From: Aquimarina intermedia
GTDB lineage: Bacteria > Bacteroidota > Bacteroidia > Flavobacteriales > Flavobacteriaceae
Direction of reading: 5' to 3'
Assembly: GCF_008124785.1 (NCBI RefSeq)
Contig: NZ_VNHU01000004.1
Coordinates: forward strand, 124,001 to 188,000
DNA: 64,000 nucleotides
Within the stretch, counting starts at the first letter, position 1. Each line of letters begins with the position of its first letter. The notes under the pieces were generated by a model. The model did not search any database. It saw only the letters and a list, made by a program, of their open reading frames with translations, and was not told where the DNA came from. Shown one piece after another: positions 1 through 8,677 of the stretch. Position numbers and translations under genes: made by a program.

Positions 1-801
1 TAGTCGTATTCTATTACAACTATCGCAAAAAGGATTTGTTACAGAACTGATGATTGCAAACGTACCTTTATAGCCTTTAATTTGATAGTTTTTGGCGGTG
101 TCATTTGGTTTATCGTTTAGCCTAATAAAATCAGAAATGTCATAACGATTATATACTTGTTTCAATATATCTTCAAGAGAAACGAGCTTTTCCATATTCC
201 ATTTATTGCCATCAAATGGCATAAATTCAATAAATCTAATTTGCAATGGTTGTTTCTTAGTTAATGCTATAAAATCAACGATTTCGTTATCATTAAAGCC
301 TTTCATCAAGACGCAATTCAGCTTCACTTCAAATCCTTCTTTTAGTAATAACTGAATGTTATTATACACTTTTGTGAAATAATCGCGTCGTGTAATTGAC
401 TTATTCTTACTAGCACTCAATGAATCTAAGCTTATATTAACGGTTTTAATCCCACATTTTTTGAATGTTTCTATAAATCTATCTACAAGGACACCATTAG
501 TAGTAATTGCTAATTCTATAGGAAGTGTTGCCAGCTTTTCCATAATCAATGCAGCATCTTTCCTCACTAATGGTTCGCCACCAGTAAGTCTTATTTTGGT
601 AACACCATTAGCTACAAATTCTTTGGCGATGGTATAGATTTCCTCATAAGTCATAATATGAGACTTAGGGGAAAGCGTTATACCAGCTGCTGGCATACAA
701 TATGTACATCGCAAATTGCAACGTTCGGTAAGTGAGATACGCAGGTAGTTATGTTCGCGGCCAAAAGTATCTGTAAGTATGCTTTTTTTTTCGTTTTTCA
801 T
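1..801 (-). CDS. moaA: GTP 3',8-cyclase MoaA, C-terminal end cut by window edge
   Basis: Radical SAM enzyme for the first step of molybdenum cofactor synthesis (GTP to 3',8-cyclo-7,8-dihydro-GTP). Reading the minus strand from the ATG at 801 gives 267 uninterrupted codons up to the window edge. The N-terminal CNLRCTYCM motif (CxxxCxxC) binds the SAM-cleaving 4Fe-4S cluster, and LTGGEPLVRK is the usual GGEP region. Near the edge, CDSCNRIRL carries two of the three C-terminal cysteines of the substrate-binding cluster; the last one lies outside. About 60 residues are probably missing. The start is one base beyond the moaCB stop, so the two are co-transcribed. Family assignment is certain; only the 3' end is unseen. 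Confidence 0.95.
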   Translation of the reverse strand, partial: MKNEKKSILTDTFGREHNYLRISLTERCNLRCTYCMPAAGITLSPKSHIMTYEEIYTIAKEFVANGVTKIRLTGGEPLVRKDAALIMEKLATLPIELAITTNGVLVDRFIETFKKCGIKTVNISLDSLSASKNKSITRRDYFTKVYNNIQLLLKEGFEVKLNCVLMKGFNDNEIVDFIALTKKQPLQIRFIEFMPFDGNKWNMEKLVSLEDILKQVYNRYDISDFIRLNDKPNDTAKNYQIKGYKGTFAIISSVTNPFCDSCNRIRL

Positions 802-802
802 A

Positions 803-1714
803 TTAATTGTGTCTTGCGCCTTTGAGAATTCCAAAAACGTGTAAAAGGGAAGGAAAGATAGCATCCATCGACTCTCTTGCTCCATTGGTAGATCCTGGCA
901 ATGCGAGAACTAGCGAATTTTTTATTGTTCCTGCTACACTTCTAGACAACATAGCATAAGGCATACGATCTTGACCATATTTTCTTATTGTTTCTTCTAT
1001 TCCAGGTATGGTTCTATCGAGTAATGGTTTCAGTGCTTCTGGTGTCACATCCCTTTGAGATAAACCAGTTCCGCCAGTATAAATTATCAAATCTGCCCCT
1101 TGAGATTGATAGTATTTTGCTTTTTCCTGAATGATTGCAATTTCGTCTGGAATACTAATGTAATCTAGTATAGCTACATCGCTGGTTTCTAATTTTGCTA
1201 TAATCGCTTTTCCTGCTTTATCTTGTTTTTCACCTGCAGAAATAGAATCTGAACAGACAATAACAGCCGCTTTTAAATCACGTCCAAATTTGTCCTTAAA
1301 ACCAGACTTACCTCCTGTTTTCTCGATGAGTTTTATATGATGAATTTCGATGCCTTTATCAATAGGTTTCAACATATCATACATATTAAGAGCAACCACA
1401 CTTGCACCATGCATTGCTTCTACCTCCACACCCGTTTTATAAATGGTTTTTACGGTTATCAATACTTTAATTTCTAATTCATCAATTATGAAATCAATTC
1501 CTGTATATTCAATAGGCAACGGATGGCAATCCGGAAGCAACTCTGGTGTTTTTTTTACTCCGAGTAATCCAGCTGCCTTACTCATAGCAAACACATCACC
1601 CTTGGGCACCGTTTTGTTCTCAAGAGCCGTAATCGTATTTTGACTACTTACCTTTACAATAGCTTGCGCTGTTGCTGTACGCAACGTAGTATTCTTATGT
1701 GTGATATCTACCAT
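803..1714 (-). CDS. moaCB: Bifunctional MoaC-MoaB molybdenum cofactor protein
   Basis: A 303-residue fusion. Residues 1 to about 150 are MoaC (cyclic pyranopterin monophosphate synthase): MVDIT start, GDVFAMSKAAGLLGVKKT and LLPDCHPLPI segments, and IEKTGGKSG with the conserved lysine. Residues about 150-303 are MoaB/MogA-like: AAVIVCSDSISAGEKQDKAG, then IIYTGGTGLSQRDVTPEA and LALPGS, the molybdopterin-binding loops of the MPT adenylyltransferase fold. Such fusions occur in Bacteroidota. It follows moaE after a 431-bp gap and ends one base before the moaA start. Whether the MoaB half adenylylates molybdopterin, as MogA does, is inferred from the family. Confidence 0.95.
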   Translation of the reverse strand: MVDITHKNTTLRTATAQAIVKVSSQNTITALENKTVPKGDVFAMSKAAGLLGVKKTPELLPDCHPLPIEYTGIDFIIDELEIKVLITVKTIYKTGVEVEAMHGASVVALNMYDMLKPIDKGIEIHHIKLIEKTGGKSGFKDKFGRDLKAAVIVCSDSISAGEKQDKAGKAIIAKLETSDVAILDYISIPDEIAIIQEKAKYYQSQGADLIIYTGGTGLSQRDVTPEALKPLLDRTIPGIEETIRKYGQDRMPYAMLSRSVAGTIKNSLVLALPGSTNGARESMDAIFPSLLHVFGILKGARHN

Positions 1715-2146
1715 TTGAATTTTAAATTTGGCTATTTGTTTAACCGTTTATTTGTGAGTTTCGTTATGAGTTCAATACATCTGATATTTTTCATTCTTTT
1801 CTAAATATTAGATATTCAATTTCATTGAATAAACACAGCTCACTAATAATGATAAGTTACTTTAAAACTTCCCTTAACGCACTAAAAGTTGTCTCGAAAA
1901 TGTGCTTTATTTTTATTTGTTCAACTGGATGTGCCTTCTGCTAAATATAATAGTAAGAGATAATTGAAGCTCTTCTATGTTGGTTTGTCCAACCGAATTT
2001 TTCTTCACATGAAAATTCTTTGGTAACTAAGTAAAATAGTTTAACTATACCTCATAATCACCCAAAAAATTTAATTTTTCAAACAAAAAAGTATGTGGCA
2101 TAATTATAAATTTACAATTTTAACGATGCAACAAATAAACATTTGT
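1715..2146. other. Intergenic stretch between moaE and moaCB; no gene seen
   Basis: I find no convincing coding region on either strand. It contains short inverted repeats: TATTCAAT-ttc-ATTGAATA around 1812-1830 and AACAAAT-aaac-ATTTGTT at 2130-2147, the latter touching the moaE stop codon. The second could be a weak terminator for moaE, but no clear T-tract follows it on the minus strand. A promoter for moaCB-moaA is probably here; I could not fix one. Confidence 0.4.
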
Positions 2147-2587
2147 TTAACTATTAATTTTCCATTGATGCGACTGATCTTCAAATATTTCTCTTCCGAA
2201 AATAGGAACGTCTGCTTTTATAGCTTCAACGATAAAATTTAACGCCTCAAAAACCACTTTTCGTCTGGGAGATGACACAAAAACAAACAAGCATATTTCA
2301 CCGGTTGTCACCTCTCCAAGACTGTGATATATATGCATACACGAGAGATCAAATTTCTCAAATGCAATTTCCCTTATTTCATGAAATTTCTTGTTTGCCA
2401 TCTCTTCATGAGCAGTATATTCAATTGCAGTTACAGTTTTATCCTCTATCACATCAGCTCTTACCTGACCTAAGAAAATATTATGTGCTCCAATAGCAGT
2501 TTTTGATTGATGTTTTTGTATTGCGTCCCCAATAAATCCTGAAGTAATCGCTCCGGTTTTGAATACATTTTTATAGGTTGTTTTCAT
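2147..2587 (-). CDS. moaE: Molybdopterin synthase catalytic subunit MoaE
   Basis: The large subunit of molybdopterin synthase; with MoaD-thiocarboxylate it inserts the dithiolene sulfurs into cyclic pyranopterin monophosphate. The 146-residue length is normal. Family segments are seen: a GAHNIFLGQVRAD region, the TAIEYTAHEEMA strand-helix, the IYHSLGEVTTGEI strand, VSSPRRKVVFEA with the paired arginines that bind the pterin phosphate, and the C-terminal KADVPIFGRE and HQWKIN. Its ATG overlaps the stop codon of the upstream moeB-like gene by four bases (ATGA), so the two are translationally coupled. Confidence 0.95.
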   Translation of the reverse strand: MKTTYKNVFKTGAITSGFIGDAIQKHQSKTAIGAHNIFLGQVRADVIEDKTVTAIEYTAHEEMANKKFHEIREIAFEKFDLSCMHIYHSLGEVTTGEICLFVFVSSPRRKVVFEALNFIVEAIKADVPIFGREIFEDQSHQWKINS

Positions 2588-3666
2588 TCAGTACGTTTTA
2601 TTAACTTTGAGTTGGTTAATGCGGATACACCGCCCTTTAAACTCCAACAATTTGTTATATTATTTTTTTTTAAGAGGGAAATTGCCTGATTACTGCGTTG
2701 ACCAGTTTTACAAAAGACAATAACTTTTTTATCTTTTGAAATCATTTGTAAATTATCGGTTAACTCATGTAATGAAATTTTAACAAGGTTTTCATGAAAA
2801 AATCGAGGTAGCTCAGCTAACCCCCGTACATCGATATATTGAATATCATCATCATCCTGAATATCTTCAACACCTATTTGATTAAGAACTATATTACAAT
2901 TAAATACCTCATCAAAAATTTCAAAATCTTCACCCCGCTGCTTCACCAGTCGTATGGTCTCTTTAATTCTTGCTACTTTAATTGTTGTTGATTGATTAGT
3001 GAGCGCATTGTAACAAAATAATTTTCCTGATAAGGGCTCTCCTATTCCCAAAACAATCTTAAGTACCTCATTAGCTTGTAATGTGCCGATTATTCCCGGT
3101 AGTATTCCTAAAACACCTATTTCTTCACAATTAGATACTAGTCCTTTTTGAGTTGGATAAGGAAAAAGGCAGCGGTAGCTTGGACCATTTTTATAGTTAA
3201 AAACAGTAACCTGACCTTCGAACTTATAAATAGCTCCATAAATCACTGGTTTATTTAAAATTACGGCGGCATCATTTATTAGATAACGAGTTGAAAAGTT
3301 ATCAGTTGCATCCACAATGATATCATAGGTTGTAAAAATATCCTTTACATTTTCTGAAATCAACTTTGTGGGATACGTATTAATTTTGATTGTAGGATTG
3401 AGATTAAAAAGCATTTCACGGGCGGCCATGGCTTTATTTTTGCCAAGAGAACTCATTCCAAACAGTACTTGTCGTTGTAAATTTGATTCTTCAATAATAT
3501 CATGATCGACAATTCCTATAGTTCCTATTCCTGCTGCAACCAAATATTGCAGAATGGGGCATCCAAGTCCTCCGGCACCAACAATTAATACTTTTGCTGC
3601 ATGTATTTTCTTTTGTCCAGCAACTCCAATTTCTTCTAAAATAATATGTCTGTGGTATCTACTCAA
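2584..3666 (-). CDS. moeB: MoaD-activating adenylyltransferase with C-terminal rhodanese domain (MoeB/MoeZ type)
   Basis: An E1-like enzyme that adenylates the C-terminal glycine of MoaD; the rhodanese part would supply the sulfur for the thiocarboxylate. In the 360 residues, VGAGGLGCPI near residue 30 is the nucleotide-binding loop, VDATDNFSTRYLIND carries the conserved Asp, and the rhodanese domain occupies roughly residues 265-360 with VIVFCKTGQRS, active-site Cys about 319. Oddity: the E. coli MoeB zinc site has a CxxC pair here, but this protein reads SYRC, and no second CxxC pair follows, so the structural zinc is probably absent. It lies 18 bp after moaD and overlaps moaE. It could also serve ThiS, but the context favours MoaD. 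Confidence 0.92.
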   Translation of the reverse strand: MSRYHRHIILEEIGVAGQKKIHAAKVLIVGAGGLGCPILQYLVAAGIGTIGIVDHDIIEESNLQRQVLFGMSSLGKNKAMAAREMLFNLNPTIKINTYPTKLISENVKDIFTTYDIIVDATDNFSTRYLINDAAVILNKPVIYGAIYKFEGQVTVFNYKNGPSYRCLFPYPTQKGLVSNCEEIGVLGILPGIIGTLQANEVLKIVLGIGEPLSGKLFCYNALTNQSTTIKVARIKETIRLVKQRGEDFEIFDEVFNCNIVLNQIGVEDIQDDDDIQYIDVRGLAELPRFFHENLVKISLHELTDNLQMISKDKKVIVFCKTGQRSNQAISLLKKNNITNCWSLKGGVSALTNSKLIKRTE

Positions 3667-3684
3667 TATATAATTTTTAAAGAT

Positions 3685-3930
3685 TCACCCTCCTGAAAAA
3701 GGTGGGAAAATTGCAACTTCTTCTCCGGTAACTTTACAATTCTCATTCACTATTTCTTGGTTTTGAGCAATTGTAAAATTCACATTATTGAGACCCGGAT
3801 ATCGATTAATTAAGTTTTTTTTTAATTCGGAAACCTTAGTATTTGAACACTCAAACTTCTCATTACTACGTCCCGTTATTTCAGCGAGCATCCCAAAATA
3901 TTTTATATCAATAATCATTTTTAATTTCAT
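3685..3930 (-). CDS. moaD: Molybdopterin synthase sulfur carrier subunit MoaD
   Basis: A ubiquitin-fold protein of 81 residues ending in EEVAIFPPFSGG; the terminal Gly-Gly is the site of adenylation and thiocarboxylation, and FPPFSGG is the family signature. The opening IDIKYFGMLAEITGRSNE is typical of the first beta-strand and helix. There are two in-frame ATGs (residues 1 and 5); MIIDIKYFG from the second fits the family better, so the true start may be 12 bases downstream. It is the first of a tight moaD-moeB-moaE run, which encodes both synthase subunits and the activating enzyme. Confidence 0.95.
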   Translation of the reverse strand: MKLKMIIDIKYFGMLAEITGRSNEKFECSNTKVSELKKNLINRYPGLNNVNFTIAQNQEIVNENCKVTGEEVAIFPPFSGG

Positions 3931-3968
3931 TTAAGACCAACGAATCCAGTTATACAATTTTTCATTTA

Positions 3969-4721
3969 TCACTCTATAAAAATTAACTTGAGCGAGGCGG
4001 TAACCAATACTATCAAGAGCATGTATCGCACCATGTTATTACTCATTCTTTTACTCCCGTAATAACTTCCCAAAAAACCTCCTATAACTGCCACTCCAAC
4101 CATTAAAAACGATTGGCTGCTTAAAACGACACCATTTGTTAGTTGTCCAGCAAGTCCCGCTATAGAATTTACCCAAATAAATAATGCAGATACTGCAGCA
4201 GCTTCCTTCATTTTACCCCAATGGAACAATAGAATTATAGGTGTCAAAATGATGCCTCCTCCTATACCAATTAAACCGGAAAAGAAACCTATTACTGCAC
4301 CAACCACCAAACCTTGCCAAAGTTTTATTTTATGTAGAATCTCACTCTCTTTCCCAAAAACATTCAGCATTTTAAGCACAGCAAAAATTAGTAAAACTCC
4401 CAGAATTCTTTTGTAAATCGTGGCATCGAGTTCTATTAAACCTCCCAAATAAGCCATGGGAATTGAAGTAATCGCAAAGTAAAAAAAGAGGTTTTTATTA
4501 AAAAAGCCACCTTTATAATAATAAAAAAAAGATGTTCCGGCTACAAATAAATTTAAGAGTAATGCCGTGGGTTTCATCATTTCTGGCATCACAGAAAATA
4601 ATGACATAAGTGCCAGGTATCCGCTGGCCCCACCATGTCCCACACCTGCATACAGGAATGCGATTATCGGCAGAATACCGAGAAAAATCCATAAATCATT
4701 GACTTCACTAATCATACGCAT
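3969..4721 (-). CDS. TauE/SafE family sulfite/organosulfonate exporter
   Basis: A 250-residue membrane protein with about seven hydrophobic segments. It shows both halves of the TauE/SafE (DUF81) repeat: FLYAGVGHGGASGYLALM near the N-terminus and the second copy GFFSGLIGIGGGIILTPI. Members export sulfite, sulfoacetate or related anions across the inner membrane. It lies 38 bp upstream of moaD and between moeA and the other Moco genes. Placed in a sulfide-oxidation island, export of sulfite made by the cytoplasmic persulfide dioxygenase to the periplasmic sulfite dehydrogenase is the obvious role, but the substrate is inferred from context. Confidence 0.88.
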   Translation of the reverse strand: MRMISEVNDLWIFLGILPIIAFLYAGVGHGGASGYLALMSLFSVMPEMMKPTALLLNLFVAGTSFFYYYKGGFFNKNLFFYFAITSIPMAYLGGLIELDATIYKRILGVLLIFAVLKMLNVFGKESEILHKIKLWQGLVVGAVIGFFSGLIGIGGGIILTPIILLFHWGKMKEAAAVSALFIWVNSIAGLAGQLTNGVVLSSQSFLMVGVAVIGGFLGSYYGSKRMSNNMVRYMLLIVLVTASLKLIFIE

Positions 4722-4907
4722 ATTTGATAATTAATACATTTAAAATATGTAGTTCAATCATTAAAGTTCATTTTATTTGTTCTGCTGTTTTAATAAATTA
4801 TCCTTTTTCTATCCCGTTATCTAAAGCAATAGGAGTTTCTATAATTCACATATCCCTCACTTAAAAAAAATGATTGAGCCACATCATACAATCTTTCAAA
4901 CTTAAAG

Positions 4908-6086
4908 CTACCAAGGTAATAGAATCGTTTTTACCTTATCACCTTTGGTAATATTGAAAGTATTTTCGGGTAAAAAAATCAATGCATTTGCCTCGCCAAA
5001 TGCCGAAAGCATAGCCGAACTTTGTCCGCCCAGAATTTGAACACCATCCTCTTGTATTACAGCTTTTAAAAATTGAGCACGAGTCTCTTTTGAGTTATAG
5101 TTTGATAATGAACTAAGGTTAAGACTATTCAATTCTTTTTTTGAAGCTCCTTCCAACGTTTTGAGTAAAGGGTAAACATATATATAAAAACAAGTCAAAG
5201 CTGCAGCCGGATTTCCCGGTAAGGCGAAAATTGACGTATTTCCTTTTTTTCCATAAAACAATGGTTTTCCGGGTTTTTGATTTACTTTATAGAAAATTTC
5301 TTGGACATTCAAATTTTTTAAAGCTCTACCAACAAAATCATACTTTCCTACCGAAATCCCTCCTGTGATTATGACAACATCATTATCACTTATAGTAGTT
5401 CCTAAGGTGTATATTGTACTTTCATAATTGTCTTCAACTCTTATGACCTCGGGAACATTGTATTGTTCTGACGCTAACATACTCCTTAACATAGGTCCAT
5501 TAGATTCGTACACTTTGCCATATGGTAGCACCAACCCATTGGTGACAAGTTCATTTCCCGTGACTACTATGGCTATAGATGGTTTGCTATATACTTTGAC
5601 TTTATTCACACCGACGCTGGAGATGAATCCTATATGTGCCGAATTTATTCTAACACCTGCTTTTAGAGCCAACTCATCTTTTCTAATTTGTTCTCCAATG
5701 GGTCGTATATTCATACCACTATCGGGAGTTTCTTCGGTAAAAATCTGATCATCCTCAACCTCAATTTTTTCCTGAATAAGTACAGCATTTGAGGTATCAG
5801 GTACAGGTGCTCCCGTATAGATTCTAACAGCCTCCCCAGAAGTAAGATGAAAATCATGATTATCTCCAGCCTTTATTTCTCCGATTACCTTATAATTTGA
5901 ACTGTCACCTATATTTATAGCATAACCATCCATTGATGATTGTCTAAACGGCGGCATATCAATAAGAGAAATTATATCTTCAGCCAAACTATAACCCAAT
6001 GCATCCTCTAAACTTACCTCCATTACATGCCTAACCCTATCATCACAAGTCAATATTAATTTCCTTGCTTCCTCCACTTTAATCAT
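4908..6086 (-). CDS. moeA: Molybdopterin molybdenumtransferase MoeA
   Basis: Inserts molybdate into adenylylated molybdopterin to finish the cofactor. The 392 residues carry all the usual blocks: MPPFRQSSMDGYAI, EAVRIYTGAPVP, VVTGNELV, the MPT-binding VIITGGISVGKYDFV, QKPGKPLFYG and FALPGNPAAAL, followed by the C-terminal beta domain. It is the most upstream of the Moco genes here, separated from tauE by 186 bp, so it may have its own promoter or be read through. Its product would serve the sulfite dehydrogenase 2.6 kb away, the only molybdoenzyme in the window. Confidence 0.96.
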   Translation of the reverse strand: MIKVEEARKLILTCDDRVRHVMEVSLEDALGYSLAEDIISLIDMPPFRQSSMDGYAINIGDSSNYKVIGEIKAGDNHDFHLTSGEAVRIYTGAPVPDTSNAVLIQEKIEVEDDQIFTEETPDSGMNIRPIGEQIRKDELALKAGVRINSAHIGFISSVGVNKVKVYSKPSIAIVVTGNELVTNGLVLPYGKVYESNGPMLRSMLASEQYNVPEVIRVEDNYESTIYTLGTTISDNDVVIITGGISVGKYDFVGRALKNLNVQEIFYKVNQKPGKPLFYGKKGNTSIFALPGNPAAALTCFYIYVYPLLKTLEGASKKELNSLNLSSLSNYNSKETRAQFLKAVIQEDGVQILGGQSSAMLSAFGEANALIFLPENTFNITKGDKVKTILLPW

Positions 6087-6376
6087 ATTTTTAATATAAA
6101 TCAGGTTGTTTTTACTGTAATTTTAAATACTTGATCTTAAATTTAAGATATAAAAAATTGATTAATGTATTTAAGTGAAAGTAAAAAACAAAAGAAGTAA
6201 TACATACACGATGTAATCTTGTTCCTTCCACATGATTAAATACATATTAAATGTTAGTTAGAAGTCTTATTGTTAAGAAGTGTAAATCCATCCTATTCTT
6301 AGATAAAAAGCTAAACATCCATAAATTAGTCAAATAATCTTACTTTATATTTTAATTCAAGTATACTTAAGATAAA

Positions 6377-7252
6377 TTATTTATCTCTTTTTCGAAAACC
6401 ATAGGTAATTTGTCTTATAAAATCCTTCGGAACTTTTTCATCTCCCGGAAAACCAAGCTCAATAGTACCACTATCCTCAGGAACATAATTCGTTTTAAAT
6501 ATATAATCCCACAAACTAAGGCTAATTCCAAAATTCACGCCATATGTTCCTTTAGGTAATACATAAGAGTGATGATACAGATGCATCACAGGATTGTTGA
6601 CGATGTACTTCAACGGACCCCAGGTAATCTTAATATTCGAATGATTGATATGCCCAATGGTAATTGCAATAAAATGAACTATATAAGCTTGTTCAGGTTC
6701 AAAACCACCCAAAACCATTACACCAATAGTTTTAAGAGGCTTGTAAAATATATTTTCCATCCAGTGATAACGCAAATGTGCTGCAAACCCCATTTCTTTG
6801 ACAGAATGATGTATTTTATGATATCGCCATAAGAATGGATATTTGTGAAGCAATACATGTGTGAACCACTGTACAAAATCTAATATTATAAAAAATATGA
6901 CCAGCTGTGCCCACATCGGCAAGCCAGAAATGTTAATAATCGTTAAACTCTCTGCAGAAACTCCAATATCTTTGAACAACACCTCTAACAATCTATAAAA
7001 ACCACTTATAATAATTGCAAAGACAAAGAAATTGAAAAACATATAGAAGCCATCCAACCAAAAATCTCTCCTGAAAATCGACTGTTCTTTTCGCCAGGGG
7101 AATGCAATTTCTAATCCCCATACCAATAATGAAATCGCCATAAGACCCCAAAAATAATTGGTGTACCAAGGGACTTCAAATACTATAGATTGCCATGTCC
7201 AGTCGACACTGTTCACAAATGAATCTATAAAAGCAGTTATATACTTCTCCAT
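6377..7252 (-). CDS. Membrane di-iron sterol desaturase / fatty acid hydroxylase family protein
   Basis: A 291-residue integral membrane protein. It has several transmembrane segments and the histidine boxes of the fatty acid hydroxylase superfamily: HVLLHKYPFLWRYHKIHHS in the middle, then HINHSN and HLYHHS, which together bind a di-iron centre. Members hydroxylate or desaturate lipids or open alkyl ethers; the substrate here is unknown. It begins 6 bp after the sulfurtransferase gene, so it is the last gene of the sulfite dehydrogenase operon. Why a lipid hydroxylase is co-transcribed with sulfur oxidation genes is not explained by the sequence; a membrane-lipid adjustment is only a guess. 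Confidence 0.85.
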   Translation of the reverse strand: MEKYITAFIDSFVNSVDWTWQSIVFEVPWYTNYFWGLMAISLLVWGLEIAFPWRKEQSIFRRDFWLDGFYMFFNFFVFAIIISGFYRLLEVLFKDIGVSAESLTIINISGLPMWAQLVIFFIILDFVQWFTHVLLHKYPFLWRYHKIHHSVKEMGFAAHLRYHWMENIFYKPLKTIGVMVLGGFEPEQAYIVHFIAITIGHINHSNIKITWGPLKYIVNNPVMHLYHHSYVLPKGTYGVNFGISLSLWDYIFKTNYVPEDSGTIELGFPGDEKVPKDFIRQITYGFRKRDK

Positions 7253-7258
7253 AACTTT

Positions 7259-8227
7259 TTAATTTAATTTTGTTATACTGTCTTGTTCAAAAGGTAAATT
7301 CTTGAAATAACTCCATTCGACCCAAGACCCATCATAATTTTTTACATTGTTATAACCCAACAATTCGGTTAGCACGAAGGTAGTATGTGCAGAGCGTACA
7401 CCACTATGACAATATGAAATAATAAGATCGTTCTTTGATGCTCCTAGCCTATTATAAATTTTTTCTAATTCATTATACGTTTTAAATTTCTGGGTTCCTT
7501 CATACTCAATGGCTTCAGCCCAATCGATAAGAACGCTATTTGGGATTCTCCCCGCTCTGGCAGCACCATTCTTCTGCCTTTTTCCAGTAAACTCATCCTG
7601 ACTTCTAGTATCTAAAATTATTTTTTTTCTGTTTGAATTGACCATTTCTATCATTTCATCTTTTTCAATTAGTAAATCCAAAGAACTCATTACCGGAAGT
7701 ATAAATTCCGAAGAAATAATCGGCACAAGTTTGTCATTCATAGCTCCTTCGATTGTTTCCCAAGCCTTCAATCCTCCATTTAAAATCCTTACAGATTCAA
7801 AATTATAATTCTTAAGTACCCACCACAAACGAGAGGCATCAGCAGAACCTTTATCATCGTATACAATCAACAGATCATCATTTTTAATTCCTAATTTTCT
7901 AAACAGGGCTTCTAACTTTTCTTTATTTGCCATCATACCTTTGTAGGGATACGAAGTATCTTCGATATCTGTACGCCAAATATTTAATGCGCCATCAATA
8001 TGCTTTTCAGCATACGCTGTTGCCTTTCTGAAGTCTATAATTTTCAAATGCTTTTGTCGGTATACTTTTAGTAACTCCTCTGCTTCTATCAGATGGTCTG
8101 AACTAGCGTAAGAGCTTACCTCTAATTCGGACTTTGGAAAAGTTTTATCTCTTTGCTTATTACAGGAGAACACAAACACACTCAAAATTATAACACTACT
8201 AATTCTGTAAGTCATACCACTCAACAT
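7259..8227 (-). CDS. Two-domain rhodanese sulfurtransferase lipoprotein
   Basis: Looks like a periplasm-facing thiosulfate/3-mercaptopyruvate sulfurtransferase. The N-terminus has a short hydrophobic stretch ending in VFVFSC, a plausible lipobox, so the protein is likely lipid-anchored. Two rhodanese domains follow. The first (about residues 45-155) has IVYDDKGSADASRLW and no catalytic Cys; the second (about 195-315) has IISYCHSGVRSAHTTF with the active Cys, the usual arrangement of a dead first and live second domain. An in-frame ATG at residue 5 (position 8215) gives a more typical signal peptide and is an equally good start. The gene overlaps the end of the cytochrome gene, so it belongs to the sulfite dehydrogenase operon. 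Confidence 0.88.
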   Translation of the reverse strand: MLSGMTYRISSVIILSVFVFSCNKQRDKTFPKSELEVSSYASSDHLIEAEELLKVYRQKHLKIIDFRKATAYAEKHIDGALNIWRTDIEDTSYPYKGMMANKEKLEALFRKLGIKNDDLLIVYDDKGSADASRLWWVLKNYNFESVRILNGGLKAWETIEGAMNDKLVPIISSEFILPVMSSLDLLIEKDEMIEMVNSNRKKIILDTRSQDEFTGKRQKNGAARAGRIPNSVLIDWAEAIEYEGTQKFKTYNELEKIYNRLGASKNDLIISYCHSGVRSAHTTFVLTELLGYNNVKNYDGSWVEWSYFKNLPFEQDSITKLN

Positions 8228-8675
8228 TTCTTAAATTTTCACGCCTTCCTTTTTTTATTGGAGGATAATTTGTTACTAAATAATTTACTATGATTTCTTC
8301 GTTACCACCTAAATCCCATAAGTTTTGAGTTTCCTGCATCCAGCGAATGGTTGCTATCCATCGTTCCGCAGTCATCCTATTCTGAATAACTAACTTTGAA
8401 GAATGGCAATTGGTACAATTATTTACCACTTCCATCAAGCCTTCGGCTTCGACTAATCCACTACGAACATGAATTCCGTTTTCTATCCTATCTTCCTCAT
8501 CCTCCTGAACAACAATATATGCGGAATCAGGTGCTGATTTCTTAAAAACCGAGAAGCTTGGATCTACAATGAGGTAAATTCCAGCAATTGCAACTATAAT
8601 GATAATAGAAACGACCACTTTCAGCAGTTGATAGATTACCCTAACCTGTTTTCTAAATTGTTCCTGCCTATCCAT
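8199..8675 (-). CDS. Membrane-anchored monohaem cytochrome c, likely electron acceptor of the sulfite dehydrogenase
   Basis: 158 residues. A single transmembrane segment at about residues 19-36 anchors it, with the rest in the periplasm. One haem c attachment motif, CTNCH, is at about residues 87-91. The following RMTAERWIATIRWMQ offers methionines for the sixth ligand and resembles the small cytochrome subunits of SorAB-type sulfite dehydrogenases. It starts 2 bp after the molybdenum subunit gene, consistent with a two-subunit enzyme passing electrons from sulfite to the respiratory chain. The haem motif is certain; pairing with the upstream enzyme is inferred from position. Confidence 0.88.
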   Translation of the reverse strand: MDRQEQFRKQVRVIYQLLKVVVSIIIIVAIAGIYLIVDPSFSVFKKSAPDSAYIVVQEDEEDRIENGIHVRSGLVEAEGLMEVVNNCTNCHSSKLVIQNRMTAERWIATIRWMQETQNLWDLGGNEEIIVNYLVTNYPPIKKGRRENLRNVEWYDLQN

Positions 8676-8677
8676 TA

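Noticed and set aside
1715-2146. Molybdenum cofactor riboswitch upstream of moaCB
   Set aside because: Only short AT-rich inverted repeats are seen; nothing resembling the conserved Moco RNA structure.
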